NCBI RefSeq assembly: GCF_013391085.1
Contig: NZ_CP058334.1
Coordinates: forward strand, 2,356,001 to 2,420,000
DNA from: Natronomonas halophila
GTDB taxonomy: Archaea > Halobacteriota > Halobacteria > Halobacteriales > Haloarculaceae
Direction: 5' to 3'
Length of the DNA: 64,000 bases
A model generated the notes under the pieces. It did no database searches. It was not told the origin of the DNA and saw nothing but the letters and a program-made list of their open reading frames with translations. Below, piece after piece: positions 42,763 through 52,590 of the stretch. The position numbers were made by a program, and so were the translations under genes. Position 1 is the first letter of the stretch, and the number at the start of each line of letters is the position of its first letter.

Positions 42763-43893
42763 ATGAACGAACGAAATCCATCATCGATGACACGACGTGG
42801 CATGATGAAAGGGGTCGGGGGCCTCGCCGCGTTGTCGATGTCGAACACGACGGCTGCGGAGGCACAGGACATCCTCGAAAGCACGCTGGAAAGCGACCCG
42901 CACACGGTGGATACCTATCGGTCCATCGTCGACGCGATTATCCCGCGGACGCCGCAGTTGGAGGACGAACTCGGGCCGGAGCACGTCCCGGGCGGACTCG
43001 CGGTCGAACTCGAGAAGTTCCTCATCTGGGATTTCAACCATTTCCACGAGATTCGCTCGGAGACGGTCACCCAGTCAGGGTTGGTCTCCAGCGTGGGACA
43101 GACGCCGCGCTCGCGGTTCGAGGTCGACCTCGATATGCGCGCGGTGGACTCCGTACTCGATGCGCTGCCGGTCGATATCGGCCTCGATACGCTGGCTATC
43201 GACACCGACGCCCTCGACGAGCACCTCGATTTCGGCGCGACCGACCGGTATCAGGTGTCGTTTGAGGACCTCGAGTCGGTGGATGAAGGGCCCGTATCAT
43301 TCGACCGCACGATAATCTCGGACGGCGATACCTATCACCGCGTCGTCCAGAACTACCCCTACGCGAACGCCTTCCCGTTTGCCTTCGACCTCGCGGCGGC
43401 GGATTTCCTCGCCCGCGGGCAAAACGAGGACCAGCCGTCGCCGAACGAGCAGTTCGCGGGCGGCGGCACGTTCGTTCGGCTCTCCCGGAAGGACCGCCTC
43501 CGGTGTCTCTGGACCATCGTCGACGGCGGCGTCATCGACCGCCTCGACGGCCTGCTCTCGTCGTTCCTGCCAGCGGTCGGCCTGCTGAAATACGTCGTCA
43601 TGGCCGCCAACGGCCTCCACGGCTTCGGCTACTACACCGAGTGGTCCGGCTACGGCGAGACGAAGACGAACACGCCGAGCGAGCGGGAGATGCAGGTCGA
43701 CGAAAGCGAGGTCCAGAGTCGCACACAGACCGAGTACCCCGGTCCCTCGGACGGCTACGCCGCGGACTGGCGCCACGCCGTCGACGGCGGCTTCACCGAC
43801 GAATGGGAGACCGAGGACGACGAGGGCGACGAGGGCCCGCCGGTCGAGTTACCTGACCCGGTGCCCGACGGCCTGGACGGTGATATCCTATGA
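42763..43893 (+). CDS. Tat-signal partner subunit of the GMC oxidoreductase
   Basis: 376 residues. RR at 11-12 in MTRRGMMKGVGGLAALSM is a twin-arginine signal. The body resembles gluconate 2-dehydrogenase subunit 3-type proteins, including VDAIIPRTPQLEDELGPEHV at the start of the mature part and GLHGFGYYTEWSGYGETKTN. It ends in an acidic Pro-rich tail. The ATG of the GMC gene overlaps its stop (ATGA). Because the GMC protein has no signal of its own, this subunit probably carries it across the membrane as a folded pair. Confidence 0.84.
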   Translation: MNERNPSSMTRRGMMKGVGGLAALSMSNTTAAEAQDILESTLESDPHTVDTYRSIVDAIIPRTPQLEDELGPEHVPGGLAVELEKFLIWDFNHFHEIRSETVTQSGLVSSVGQTPRSRFEVDLDMRAVDSVLDALPVDIGLDTLAIDTDALDEHLDFGATDRYQVSFEDLESVDEGPVSFDRTIISDGDTYHRVVQNYPYANAFPFAFDLAAADFLARGQNEDQPSPNEQFAGGGTFVRLSRKDRLRCLWTIVDGGVIDRLDGLLSSFLPAVGLLKYVVMAANGLHGFGYYTEWSGYGETKTNTPSEREMQVDESEVQSRTQTEYPGPSDGYAADWRHAVDGGFTDEWETEDDEGDEGPPVELPDPVPDGLDGDIL

Positions 43894-45632
43894 AGAACCC
43901 CGACGTCACCATCATCGGCGCGGGCGCCGACGGGCCCGCCGCGGCGTGGCGGCTCGCGGAGAAACACGGCGTCGACGTACTCCTCATCGAGGGCGGTCCC
44001 TTCTTCGGCAACGAGGAGTGGCCCGAACCCCACGTCGACAAGGGCGGCACCGTCAGCACGGACCCCGACGACCTCGACGGCAAACTCCTCGACGACCAGA
44101 TTTCCCATCAGGAAGCCGGCGCCAACGACCCCACGGCGGGCTATCTCCGCGTCGGCCCCGCCAACAGTTCGCGGGCGCCGTGGTTCCGCAACCTCCATCA
44201 GAACGCCTTCATCTGGCAGGTCGCGGGCGTCGGCGGCACCTCGCTGCACTACTTCGCGAACCACCCGCGCGGCTATCCGATGGCCTTCGACGAGCAGCCC
44301 CACTGGCCCATCGACTACGAGGACATGCTCCCGTACTATCGGCTCAACGAGGAGATTACCTCGACACAGCAGGCGCCGATGACGGCCCGCGAGGAGGTGT
44401 TCATCGAGGGCGCGAAGGGTGCCGGCTACGACCTGCTGGAGGACCTCAACGTCACCGAAACCGGCTGGCGGCCACAGCCGAACGCCATCGCCGAACCGCC
44501 GGAGTACCTCGATTCGGACTACGAGGGGAGCTTCAGTTACGACGACGGCTACCGTGGCGACACCCTCGTCGGCGACCACTTCCAGGGGTCGTCGACCCCC
44601 GTGGATGCGCCCGTCCGCGAGAAGGCGCGTAAATCCAGCAACATCAGTTACGTCCCCCGCGCGCTGGATACCAACACCAACGACGGGGCGGGCAACGTCG
44701 CCATCCGGCCGAACACCTACGTCACGAACATCAACGCCGTCGAGGGGCCGGCGACCGGCAACCTCGAAGCCACCGGCGTCGAGGTCCGCGATACGTGGTC
44801 CGGCAGCAGCGAGACCATCGAGTCGGACGTGGTCGTCCTCGCCGGCGGCTGTATCGAATCGCCGCGCCTGTGGCTCAACTCCGACCTGCCGGACGACGGC
44901 TGGGTCGGCAAGGGCCTGACCACCCACTGGTTCGACTGGGTCGTCGGCGTCTACGACGACGAGGCCGTCGCCGACATCAACCCCGACCGCCAGCATATGG
45001 ACCCCTACGTCGGCCAAAACTCCGCGGTCCGGTTCGACAAGCCCGGCGTCGGTGGGCTGGAGGACATCGGCATGTCGCCCGGCCTCGTCTCCTTCGCGGA
45101 TTATCTCTTCTCGGAGGCCGGCTACTCCTTCGACGCGGAGGTCGACGCCGGCGAACCGTGGGACACCCGCGGCTACATCGTCGGCGAGGAACTGAAGCGC
45201 AAGATGTCCAACTACCGGCAGACGAAGGCGATTCTCGTCCTCACCGACGACCTGCCGCGACAGGACAACGGCGTCACGCTCGATAACACCTTCAGCGACG
45301 AGCACGGTCCGGTCCCCGACGTCAAGTGGGAACCGCATCCCGACGACGACGAGAAACGGGACGAACTCGCACGCATCGCGGCGGACATCCACCGGGAAGC
45401 CGGCGCCTCCCACGTCCACCGCGCGGAGTGGCCGCCGCTGTTGCTCCACATGCAGTCGTCGATGCGTATCGGCAAGGTCCTCGATGCGGGCGGCGAGGCC
45501 AAGAACGTCGACCGCCTCTTCGTGGCCGACCACTCGGCGCTGGCCAACGGCGTCGGCGGGCCGAACCCGACCAACTCGGGGCAGGCGAACGCCTTGCGGA
45601 CCGCCGACCACATCGCCGAGCGATACTTTTGA
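43890..45632 (+). CDS. GMC-family FAD oxidoreductase
   Basis: 580 residues. The FAD Rossmann loop is TIIGAGADGPAAAWRLAEKH at the N-terminus, the substrate part has AGVGGTSLHYFANHPRGYPM, and the C-terminus has LLHMQSSMRIG and the GMC signature ending VADHSALANGVGGPNPTNSG. Such enzymes oxidise alcohols, sugars or polyols and pass electrons on. The substrate is not evident. It lacks a signal peptide; the coupled upstream gene has one. Confidence 0.9.
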   Translation: MKNPDVTIIGAGADGPAAAWRLAEKHGVDVLLIEGGPFFGNEEWPEPHVDKGGTVSTDPDDLDGKLLDDQISHQEAGANDPTAGYLRVGPANSSRAPWFRNLHQNAFIWQVAGVGGTSLHYFANHPRGYPMAFDEQPHWPIDYEDMLPYYRLNEEITSTQQAPMTAREEVFIEGAKGAGYDLLEDLNVTETGWRPQPNAIAEPPEYLDSDYEGSFSYDDGYRGDTLVGDHFQGSSTPVDAPVREKARKSSNISYVPRALDTNTNDGAGNVAIRPNTYVTNINAVEGPATGNLEATGVEVRDTWSGSSETIESDVVVLAGGCIESPRLWLNSDLPDDGWVGKGLTTHWFDWVVGVYDDEAVADINPDRQHMDPYVGQNSAVRFDKPGVGGLEDIGMSPGLVSFADYLFSEAGYSFDAEVDAGEPWDTRGYIVGEELKRKMSNYRQTKAILVLTDDLPRQDNGVTLDNTFSDEHGPVPDVKWEPHPDDDEKRDELARIAADIHREAGASHVHRAEWPPLLLHMQSSMRIGKVLDAGGEAKNVDRLFVADHSALANGVGGPNPTNSGQANALRTADHIAERYF

Positions 45633-45647
45633 CGGCGGTCGAGCTCC

Positions 45648-45656
45648 TATTTTTAA
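45648..45656 (+). terminator. T-run terminator after the GMC gene
   Basis: CTATTTTTA begins 16 bases after the GMC stop, in the 209-base gap between convergent genes. The rest of the gap has no feature I can support. Confidence 0.45.
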
Positions 45657-45841
45657 TGCGACGAAAAGGACCACCCGTGTGGGTGGGAGAGCGAAGAGGG
45701 GTCTCGACCTAATCGTGGTCCGATACTATGCTGGTCGTGGGCGGGGTGTGGCGGTAGACTCCGTCACCACCTCCGTTACTTCGTGCTAGGGAGTGGCACA
45801 CAAAATATCTTGTGCCTAAATCCCACACCCCGGAACCCGCT

Positions 45842-47680
45842 TCAGACGTGTTCGTTCAGGAACTCGACGATGGCCTCGTTGGCCTCGATACGGTTTTCGA
45901 GTTTCGTGAGGCCGTGCCCCTCGTCCTCGAAGACGAGTTTTCGGACGGGCACGCCCTGTTCGGCGGCTTCCTCGGCGATCTGTTCGGCCTCGCCGACGGG
46001 GACGCGGGGGTCGTTCGCGCCGTGGAGGACGAACAGCGGCGCCTCGATGGCCTCGATGTTGTTGATGGGCGACATCTCCTCCAACAGTTCACGGTCCTCG
46101 GCCAGCGAGCCGTATTCGGCCTCCCGGAGGTGGCGGCGCCACGACCCGGTGTTTTCGAGGAACGTGACGAAGTTGGCGATGCCGACGACGTCGATGCCGG
46201 CGGCCCACAGGTCGGGGTATTCGGTCAGCGCCGCGAGCACCATGAACCCGCCGTAGGAGCCGCCCTTGGCGATTAGTCGGTCGGCGTCGACCTCGGAGCG
46301 GTCGGCCAGCCAGTCGGCCGCGGCCTCGATGTCCGCGACGCTGTCCATCCGCTTTTCGACGTCGTCGAGGTGGGTGTACTCCCGGCCGTAGCCGGTCGAC
46401 CCCCGAACGTTCGGCTCGAAGACGGCGTAGCCGTGCGCGAGGAAGTACTGCTTGGTCGGCGAGAAGGAGGGCCGCCGCTGGCTTTCCGGGCCGCCGTGGA
46501 TATCGACGATGGTGGGTGCCCCACCTTCCGGCACTTCGTGCGGAAGCGAGAGAAAGCCCGGAATCTCGCGGCCGTCGAAGCTCTCGTAGTGGCCCAACTC
46601 GGCCTCAAGGAACGATTCTTCGGGGATGCCCGCCGTCGACGCATGGGTCCACCGCTCCGCCTCGCCCGTCTCGATATCGACGACGTAGACGTTGGTGTTG
46701 ACCGTATCCGCGGTGACGGTGATGGCGAACCGGTCGGCGTCGGCGTCGAAGGCGACCCCACCGGAGACGCCGTCCGGAATGTCGGGGTCGGGATACTCCT
46801 CGATATCGGTCGGGCCGGCGAGTTCGCCGACGGTCAGGTCGGTGTAGCCGTCGACGTTCCGGGAGTAGACCAGGCGGCCCGTCTCGTCGTCCAGGGCGAT
46901 GCCGTCGAGGTTCCACTTTCCGTCGGACGGGTCCGACGACGTTCGCGCTCCCTCGCGCTCACCGCCGCCCGTCTCGACGGTCTCCAGTTCGCCCGTTTCG
47001 ACGTCAAGTCGAGCCAGATACAGCGTGTCGGCATCGAGGTCCGTACAACAGTAGAGTGCGTCGCCCTCCGGCGCCCACGAGAGGCTTGAATAGCGGATTT
47101 CCTCGTCGCTGTGGTCGGTGAGATGGGTCATCTCGCCCGACTCGATATTGAGGACGTGGACGTCGTGGTCGAAACTCGTGTGGGCCTCGTGGACGAGCAG
47201 GCGGTCGTCGCTCGGCGACCAGCCGGCGACCGAGAGCCAGCCGTCTCCCTTATAAATCATCTCAGCGGCGTCGCCCGTCGCTCCTCGGTCCTGCACGTAG
47301 ACGTCGAAGACCGACTCATCGCGACGGTTCGAGGCGAAGGCGAAGCGGTCGCCGTCGTGACTCCAGCCGCCCCACCGGTGTTTCGCGTCGGTGTCCGTCC
47401 AGTTCGTGACCTGCCCGTCCGCATCGAGGCGGAACAACTGCTGGCGTTCGTTGCCGCCCTCGTCCATTCCGAAGGCCAGTTCCTGCCGTTCGGGCGACCA
47501 CGAGGCGAAGGTGACCCGTTCATCGAAGAAGGTCCGCTGCTCGGGCCACTCGCCGGGTTCGGTCAGCGTCCAGACCTGCGGCGTGCCGGTCGCGTCCATC
47601 CGAAAGGAGAGGGTGCCGTCGGGGGCGAAGGATGCCCCGAAGGCGCTTCGGATGTTGAGATAGCGCTCGATGTCGTACAC
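45842..47680 (-). CDS. S9-family serine peptidase (prolyl oligopeptidase/acylaminoacyl peptidase-like)
   Basis: 612 residues, GTG start. The N-terminal two-thirds are WD40-like beta-propeller repeats (PDGTLSFRMDATGTPQVWTL and SWSPERQELAFGMDEG). The C-terminal alpha/beta hydrolase has the nucleophile in AKGGSYGGFMVLAALTEYPD, the acid in HGANDPRVPVGEAEQ and the His in FEDEGHGLTKLEN. No signal peptide, so it is likely a cytoplasmic oligopeptidase. Confidence 0.9.
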   Translation of the reverse strand: MYDIERYLNIRSAFGASFAPDGTLSFRMDATGTPQVWTLTEPGEWPEQRTFFDERVTFASWSPERQELAFGMDEGGNERQQLFRLDADGQVTNWTDTDAKHRWGGWSHDGDRFAFASNRRDESVFDVYVQDRGATGDAAEMIYKGDGWLSVAGWSPSDDRLLVHEAHTSFDHDVHVLNIESGEMTHLTDHSDEEIRYSSLSWAPEGDALYCCTDLDADTLYLARLDVETGELETVETGGGEREGARTSSDPSDGKWNLDGIALDDETGRLVYSRNVDGYTDLTVGELAGPTDIEEYPDPDIPDGVSGGVAFDADADRFAITVTADTVNTNVYVVDIETGEAERWTHASTAGIPEESFLEAELGHYESFDGREIPGFLSLPHEVPEGGAPTIVDIHGGPESQRRPSFSPTKQYFLAHGYAVFEPNVRGSTGYGREYTHLDDVEKRMDSVADIEAAADWLADRSEVDADRLIAKGGSYGGFMVLAALTEYPDLWAAGIDVVGIANFVTFLENTGSWRRHLREAEYGSLAEDRELLEEMSPINNIEAIEAPLFVLHGANDPRVPVGEAEQIAEEAAEQGVPVRKLVFEDEGHGLTKLENRIEANEAIVEFLNEHV

Positions 47681-47776
47681 GTCCGTGCCGTGGGGGCGGC
47701 GGGTAATATCGGTTCGCCCCTCGTGGCCGAGGGAAATCCAACCGCTTTAGGCGCACACCCGCGGACTACGACCCGA

Positions 47777-49312
47777 GTGCGTCGAAATCGAGAGGAGTCG
47801 GTCCCCGACGACGAGCGCGAGGCGCTGTTGACTATCGCGCACGGCGCCGTCGTCACTTCCGGTGGCGTCTCCGGCCAGCGGGTCCTGACGACGGCCGTGG
47901 AGGTCATCCTCGCGCGTGGGCTCGGTCCCACCGCCTACGGCGTGTACGCGCTGGCGTGGCGCATCGCACAACTGCTCGTCCAACTCGTCACGTTCGGCAG
48001 CGTCCCCGCCCTCCAGCGGTACATCCCGGCCTACGGGGAGGACCCGGGCCGTCGCTCGGTCGTCGCGGGACTGGCCTACGCCACGACCCTGACCTTCGGT
48101 GCCCTGATAGCTGCCGGCATCTGGGTCGCCGCGCCGCGAATCAACGACCTCACCGTCTCACAGCCGTCGTTCCCGGCGACGATGCGGGCGTTCGGCTTCC
48201 TCGTCGTCCTGCTCGGCGTCGTGGCGGTCGCCGCCGCCGTCTTCCGTGCGGTCGGCTCGGCACGCGGTGAGGTGACGTTCAACAGACTGCTCCGGCCCGC
48301 CGCCCGCCTCGTCGGCGGAGTCGCGGCACTGTGGGTGGGCAGTAACGTCGTCGGGGTGGCCGGCGGAATCGTCGTCGCTACGGGACTGCTCGCAGTCGCC
48401 GCCGTCCCGCTTTCCTCGCGGGTGACCGGCATCACCCCGTCGTTGCGCGGCGTGCGAAGCGAGGCCCGTCGGTTCTACAACCACGCGGCGCCGGTCGCGA
48501 TGAGCAGCCTCGGTAAGGTGTTCCAGAGCCGCATCGACGTGCTGCTGGTTGGCGCGCTGCTTTCGGCCGTTGCAGCCGGGGTCTACAACGCCGTTCTGGT
48601 GTTGATTGCCATCGCGTGGATTCCGCTGTTGTCGTTCAACCAACTGCTGCCGCCGGTCGCCTCCGAACTCTATGCGGACGGGGAGACGGGGACGCTCAAC
48701 GCCGTCTACTCGTCGGTGACGCGGCTGATAGTCACGACGGTCGTCCCGATACTGGCCGTCCTCGTCGTCTACGGCCGGGAGTTGCTCGGCGTCTTCGGCC
48801 CGACCTACACGCAGGGCTACGTGGCCCTGGTCGTCTATCTCGCCGGCGTGTTCGTCGGGAGCGCTGTCGGCGCGACAGGGTGGCTCCTGATGATGACCGA
48901 CCACCAGTACGCGCGGATGGCCCTCGACTGGTTCCTCGCGGCCCTCAACGTCGGCCTGACGTACGCGTTCATCCTCGAACTCGGCCTCGAAGGCGCCGCC
49001 CTCGGCACCTCGCTTGCCATCGCTATCCAGAACGGCATTCAGGTCTTCCTGTTGCGCCGGTTCGAGGGGCTGTGGCCCTTCGACCGGACGTTCCTCACCC
49101 CGCTTGCGGCGGGCGCCGTCGCCCTCGTGGTCATGTGGGCGGTTCGACTCGCCGTGCCGGGACTGGCCGCCGTCGCCGTCGGTGGCGTCGTCGGCGTTCT
49201 CGCGTACGTGGGGTGTCTCTACGTCCTCGGCGTCGACCCGCGGGACCGACTCGTGGTCCGCGAGTTGGCCGACAGGTACGCCAGCGACCTGACGCGCTTG
49301 CTTCCCCGGTGA
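47777..49312 (+). CDS. Polysaccharide/oligosaccharide flippase (Wzx/RfbX-like)
   Basis: 511 residues of the MATE-like multi-pass polysaccharide transporter family, about 14 helices. It opens with AHGAVVTSGGVSGQRVLTTA, the first helix of the family, and has RFYNHAAPVAMSSLGKVFQS at the start of the second half. It probably turns lipid-linked sugars outward for protein glycosylation or surface polysaccharide. No ATG fits; the GTG at 47777 is in frame just before the charged leader. A glycosyltransferase gene follows after 75 bases on the same strand. Confidence 0.88.
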   Translation: MRRNREESVPDDEREALLTIAHGAVVTSGGVSGQRVLTTAVEVILARGLGPTAYGVYALAWRIAQLLVQLVTFGSVPALQRYIPAYGEDPGRRSVVAGLAYATTLTFGALIAAGIWVAAPRINDLTVSQPSFPATMRAFGFLVVLLGVVAVAAAVFRAVGSARGEVTFNRLLRPAARLVGGVAALWVGSNVVGVAGGIVVATGLLAVAAVPLSSRVTGITPSLRGVRSEARRFYNHAAPVAMSSLGKVFQSRIDVLLVGALLSAVAAGVYNAVLVLIAIAWIPLLSFNQLLPPVASELYADGETGTLNAVYSSVTRLIVTTVVPILAVLVVYGRELLGVFGPTYTQGYVALVVYLAGVFVGSAVGATGWLLMMTDHQYARMALDWFLAALNVGLTYAFILELGLEGAALGTSLAIAIQNGIQVFLLRRFEGLWPFDRTFLTPLAAGAVALVVMWAVRLAVPGLAAVAVGGVVGVLAYVGCLYVLGVDPRDRLVVRELADRYASDLTRLLPR

Positions 49313-49387
49313 CCCCCTCTGTGGTGGGGAATCGGCCCCGCCCCCGATTCCAATCCCTTTTTGCCACCCGCCCTCGTCGTCGGTTCC

Positions 49388-50437
49388 ATGCGAGTCGCGG
49401 TCGTCTTCAGGTCCCCGCCGCCCCAGTCCGACCGTGACGGTGCCGCCCGCCTCAAACGGCTCGCGGTCGCCTTCGCCGACCGCGGCCACGACGTGACCGT
49501 CTACTGTGTCGGCTGGTGGGGCGAGGACACCCGCCGAATCCAACTCGACGGCGTCACCTACGAGGCAGTGGTTCACGACCGGCCCGCCCTCTTTTATACT
49601 CGGATTACGGGCCTGCTGGCCCGCCACCGCCCCGACGTCGTCCTCGTGTCGCCGGACCCGCCGGGCGCCGTCGTCTCCGCCCGAATCGGCGCCCTCGCTG
49701 CCCGCGCACCGCTTGTCTGTGACTGGTACGGCGACGAACCCGGCGCGGCTGATTCCCGGTGGGGCGGCGCGGCTGCTCGCCTGCCGACCCGCGTGGTGGC
49801 GCCCTCGGAACTCCAGCGCACGCGGGTGCGGGAACGCGGTGCCTCCGGCGAGGGGACCGTCGTCGTGCCGAACGGCATCGACTTCTCGCTCGTGGAATCG
49901 ACCGACCCCGACGAGCGCCGCGAGGTGGTCTACGCCCGGCGCCTCGACGAGGCGGCCAATCTCGAAAGCCTCCTGCTGGCGCTGGCGGAACTCCGCGGCG
50001 AGGACGGCTGGACGGCGACAGTCGTCGGCGACGGCCCACAGCGGGCCGACTACGAGAGACAGGCTCGTGACCTCGGTATCGGCGACCGCGTCGAGTTCGT
50101 CGGCGACCTCGACCGCGAGGACCGCGTCGCCGTCTATCGCGGCGCCCACACGTTCGTCCAGACGTCGAGACACGAGACCTTCGCCGACGAACTGCTCTGG
50201 GCGCTGGCCGCCGGCTGTGTCGGCGTCGTCGAGTATCAGGAGGATTCCAGCGCCCACGAACTCGTCGAGCGACGGGAACGCGGGATTCGCGTCACCGACA
50301 TGGAGGCCCTCGACGAGGCCATCGCCGACTCCTGGGAGCTAGCGTTCCGCGACATCGATAGCGACTTCGAGGAGTTCGACCACGGGGCCGTCGTCGACGA
50401 TTATCTCGACCTCTTTCGGGACTGCGGCGCGGAGTAG
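49388..50437 (+). CDS. Glycosyltransferase family 4 protein
   Basis: 349 residues, GT-B fold. MRVAVVFRSPPPQSDRDGAA starts the N-terminal Rossmann domain, the middle has VVVPNGIDFSLVE, and the donor-binding part has ATVVGDGPQRADYERQARDL and VEFVGDLDREDRVAVYRGAH. The usual EGFPxxxxE motif is replaced by RHETFADELLWALAAGCVGV. It probably builds glycan on a lipid or protein on the cytoplasmic face, with the flippase upstream. The ATG at 49388 was chosen. Confidence 0.88.
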   Translation: MRVAVVFRSPPPQSDRDGAARLKRLAVAFADRGHDVTVYCVGWWGEDTRRIQLDGVTYEAVVHDRPALFYTRITGLLARHRPDVVLVSPDPPGAVVSARIGALAARAPLVCDWYGDEPGAADSRWGGAAARLPTRVVAPSELQRTRVRERGASGEGTVVVPNGIDFSLVESTDPDERREVVYARRLDEAANLESLLLALAELRGEDGWTATVVGDGPQRADYERQARDLGIGDRVEFVGDLDREDRVAVYRGAHTFVQTSRHETFADELLWALAAGCVGVVEYQEDSSAHELVERRERGIRVTDMEALDEAIADSWELAFRDIDSDFEEFDHGAVVDDYLDLFRDCGAE

Positions 50438-50518
50438 CTTCCTGCGAACCGATTGACAATTCTGTTTGGAGGCGTTCTGACGCCTAGTTTGATGTGTGGG
50501 TGGCAATATTTACCACGC

Positions 50519-52507
50519 ATGAGTTGGCGTCAGGCCGAACGGGAGTACACGGACGAGGTAATCGGGGAGACGACCATCCCGGAGTTAATCTTCGGCTCGG
50601 TCGACCGCAACGCCGAGCGGGACGCACAGTTGTACAAGGGGGGCATCTACGACCGGTCGCTGACGCCTGAGATTGCCCCGGAACCGCCGGCAGGCGAATA
50701 CGGCGCCATCACGTACGCGGAGTTCGGCGACATCGTCCGCAACCTGACGGCGGGGTTCCGCGACCTCGGCGTCGGACCGGACGACCGGGTCGGTATCTAC
50801 GCCGACACGCGGATGGAATGGATTCAGTCCGACTTCGCCGTCCAGGCCGCCGAGGGCGTCGTCACGACCGTCTACACCGAATCGTCCGCGCCGCAGGTCG
50901 AGTACCTTCTCGACGACAACGACGCGATGGGGTGTGTCGTCGGCACCGAGGGCCTACTGGAGACGCTGCTTGAAGTCGAAGCCGACCTCGACCTCGAGTT
51001 CATCGTCACGCTCGACGACGTCAGCGACGAGTACACCAACCGCGATGACGTCCACACGCTGGCGGACGTCCACGACATCGGCGCGGAAACCTTCGACGAA
51101 GCGGCGTTCCAGTCGTGGCTCGACAACCGGGAGTGGACGGACCTCTGTTCGCTCGTCTACACCTCGGGGACGACCGGCGACCCGAAGGGCGTCCAGTTGA
51201 GCCACAAGAACTGGCGGACCTCGTTCAATCAGTTGCGCAAGCGCATCGGCCCGCGACCGGACAAGGGCGAGGACGTCCCGGCCATGGAGGGCGGCATGAC
51301 GGCGCTTGCGTTCCTACCGCTGGCGCATGCCTTCGAGCGCATCAACCACTTCCACGAACTCGCTATCGGGATGACCGTCGCCTACGCCGAAAGCGCCGAC
51401 ACCGTCGGCGACGACCTCCAGCAGGTCCAACCCGAGGCCGCCGCGTCGGTGCCGCGGGTCTACGAGCGCATCTACGCCCAGATGCGCGAGCAGGCCTCCG
51501 AATCGCCGGTCAAAAAGCGCATCTTCGAGTGGGCTGTCGACACCGCTCAGACGTACGACGACGCCGACGACCCCGGGTTCCTGCTGGAGACGAAACTGAA
51601 ACTCGCCGACAAACTCGTCTTCTCGCAGGTCCGGGATGCGCTGGGCGGCAACATCGAACTGTTCGTCTCCGGTGGCGGCTCGCTGTCGGCGGACCTCGCG
51701 AAGCTCTATCGGGCGATGGGGCTGACGATTCTGGAGGGATACGGCCTGACGGAAACCGCGCCGGCGCTGACGGTGAACCCGCCGGAGGACATCCGCATCG
51801 GGACGATGGGCGTCGCGCTATGCGACGTCGACCTCGAACTGGACCCCAACGTCGTCAGCGAGGAGACGAAGGAAAGCGCCGACGGCGAGGTGGGCGAGTT
51901 GCTCGCGAAGGGGCCGAACGTCTTCGAGGGCTACTGGAACAAGCCCGACAAGACCGAGGCGGCGTTCACCGACGACGGGTATTTCCGGACCGGAGACATC
52001 GTCGCCCGCGACGAGGACGGCTACGTCACCTTCGTCGACCGCCTCAAGAACCTCATCGTGCTGGATACGGGCAAGAACGTCGCGCCCGAACCCATCGAAG
52101 ACGAGTTCGCCACCTCGGCCCGTATCGACCAGATAATGGTCGTCGGCGACGACGAGAAGTTCGTCGCCGCCATCGTGGCGCCGAACTTCGAGGAACTGTG
52201 GGAGTGGGCCGACGAGGAGGGCCTCGACCTCCCCGAGACCCCCGAGGACGCCATCGAGACCGACGAGGTCCGCGCGTGGATCGACGAGGAAATCGACCGC
52301 GTCAACGACCGTCTCGCGAAACACGAGCAGATCAAGGCGTTCCGACTCGTCGCGACCGAGTGGACGCCCGACAATGACCTGCTTACCCCGTCGATGAAGA
52401 AAAAACGGCGGAACATCCGCGGCACCTTCGAGGACGAACTCGACGAGATTTATGGGCGGGCAGCGGCCGACGAGACCGGTCCCGAAGCCGAGGCGACGAC
52501 GGACTGA
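50519..52507 (+). CDS. Long-chain fatty acid-CoA ligase
   Basis: 662 residues of the long FadD/ACSL-type adenylate-forming family. ATP loop VYTSGTTGDPKGVQLSHKNW, then FLPLAHAFERINHFHELAIG, the YGLTETAPALTVNPPEDIRI loop and hinge GYVTFVDRLKNLIVLDTGKN, ending DNDLLTPSMKKKRRNIRG with the catalytic lysine region. It activates fatty acids or other carboxylates; isoprenoid lipids of archaea do not need it for membrane synthesis, so catabolism is likely. Start MSWRQAEREYTDEVIG at 50519. Confidence 0.9.
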   Translation: MSWRQAEREYTDEVIGETTIPELIFGSVDRNAERDAQLYKGGIYDRSLTPEIAPEPPAGEYGAITYAEFGDIVRNLTAGFRDLGVGPDDRVGIYADTRMEWIQSDFAVQAAEGVVTTVYTESSAPQVEYLLDDNDAMGCVVGTEGLLETLLEVEADLDLEFIVTLDDVSDEYTNRDDVHTLADVHDIGAETFDEAAFQSWLDNREWTDLCSLVYTSGTTGDPKGVQLSHKNWRTSFNQLRKRIGPRPDKGEDVPAMEGGMTALAFLPLAHAFERINHFHELAIGMTVAYAESADTVGDDLQQVQPEAAASVPRVYERIYAQMREQASESPVKKRIFEWAVDTAQTYDDADDPGFLLETKLKLADKLVFSQVRDALGGNIELFVSGGGSLSADLAKLYRAMGLTILEGYGLTETAPALTVNPPEDIRIGTMGVALCDVDLELDPNVVSEETKESADGEVGELLAKGPNVFEGYWNKPDKTEAAFTDDGYFRTGDIVARDEDGYVTFVDRLKNLIVLDTGKNVAPEPIEDEFATSARIDQIMVVGDDEKFVAAIVAPNFEELWEWADEEGLDLPETPEDAIETDEVRAWIDEEIDRVNDRLAKHEQIKAFRLVATEWTPDNDLLTPSMKKKRRNIRGTFEDELDEIYGRAAADETGPEAEATTD

Positions 52508-52590
52508 CGCTCCGCCGTCGGCCGGCGGGTTTCCGGCCGTGAGTCGGTCGACCCGCTTAAAAGGGCGGAGGCCGAACACGTTCCTATCAC

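Noticed and set aside
43755-45674. 639-codon open frame opposite the GMC oxidoreductase
   Set aside because: The plus strand has clear GMC motifs and coupling to its partner; the antisense frame has none.
48158-50257. 699-codon open frame opposite the flippase and glycosyltransferase
   Set aside because: Spans two real genes and the gap between them, with no domain and heavy Arg/Asp content.
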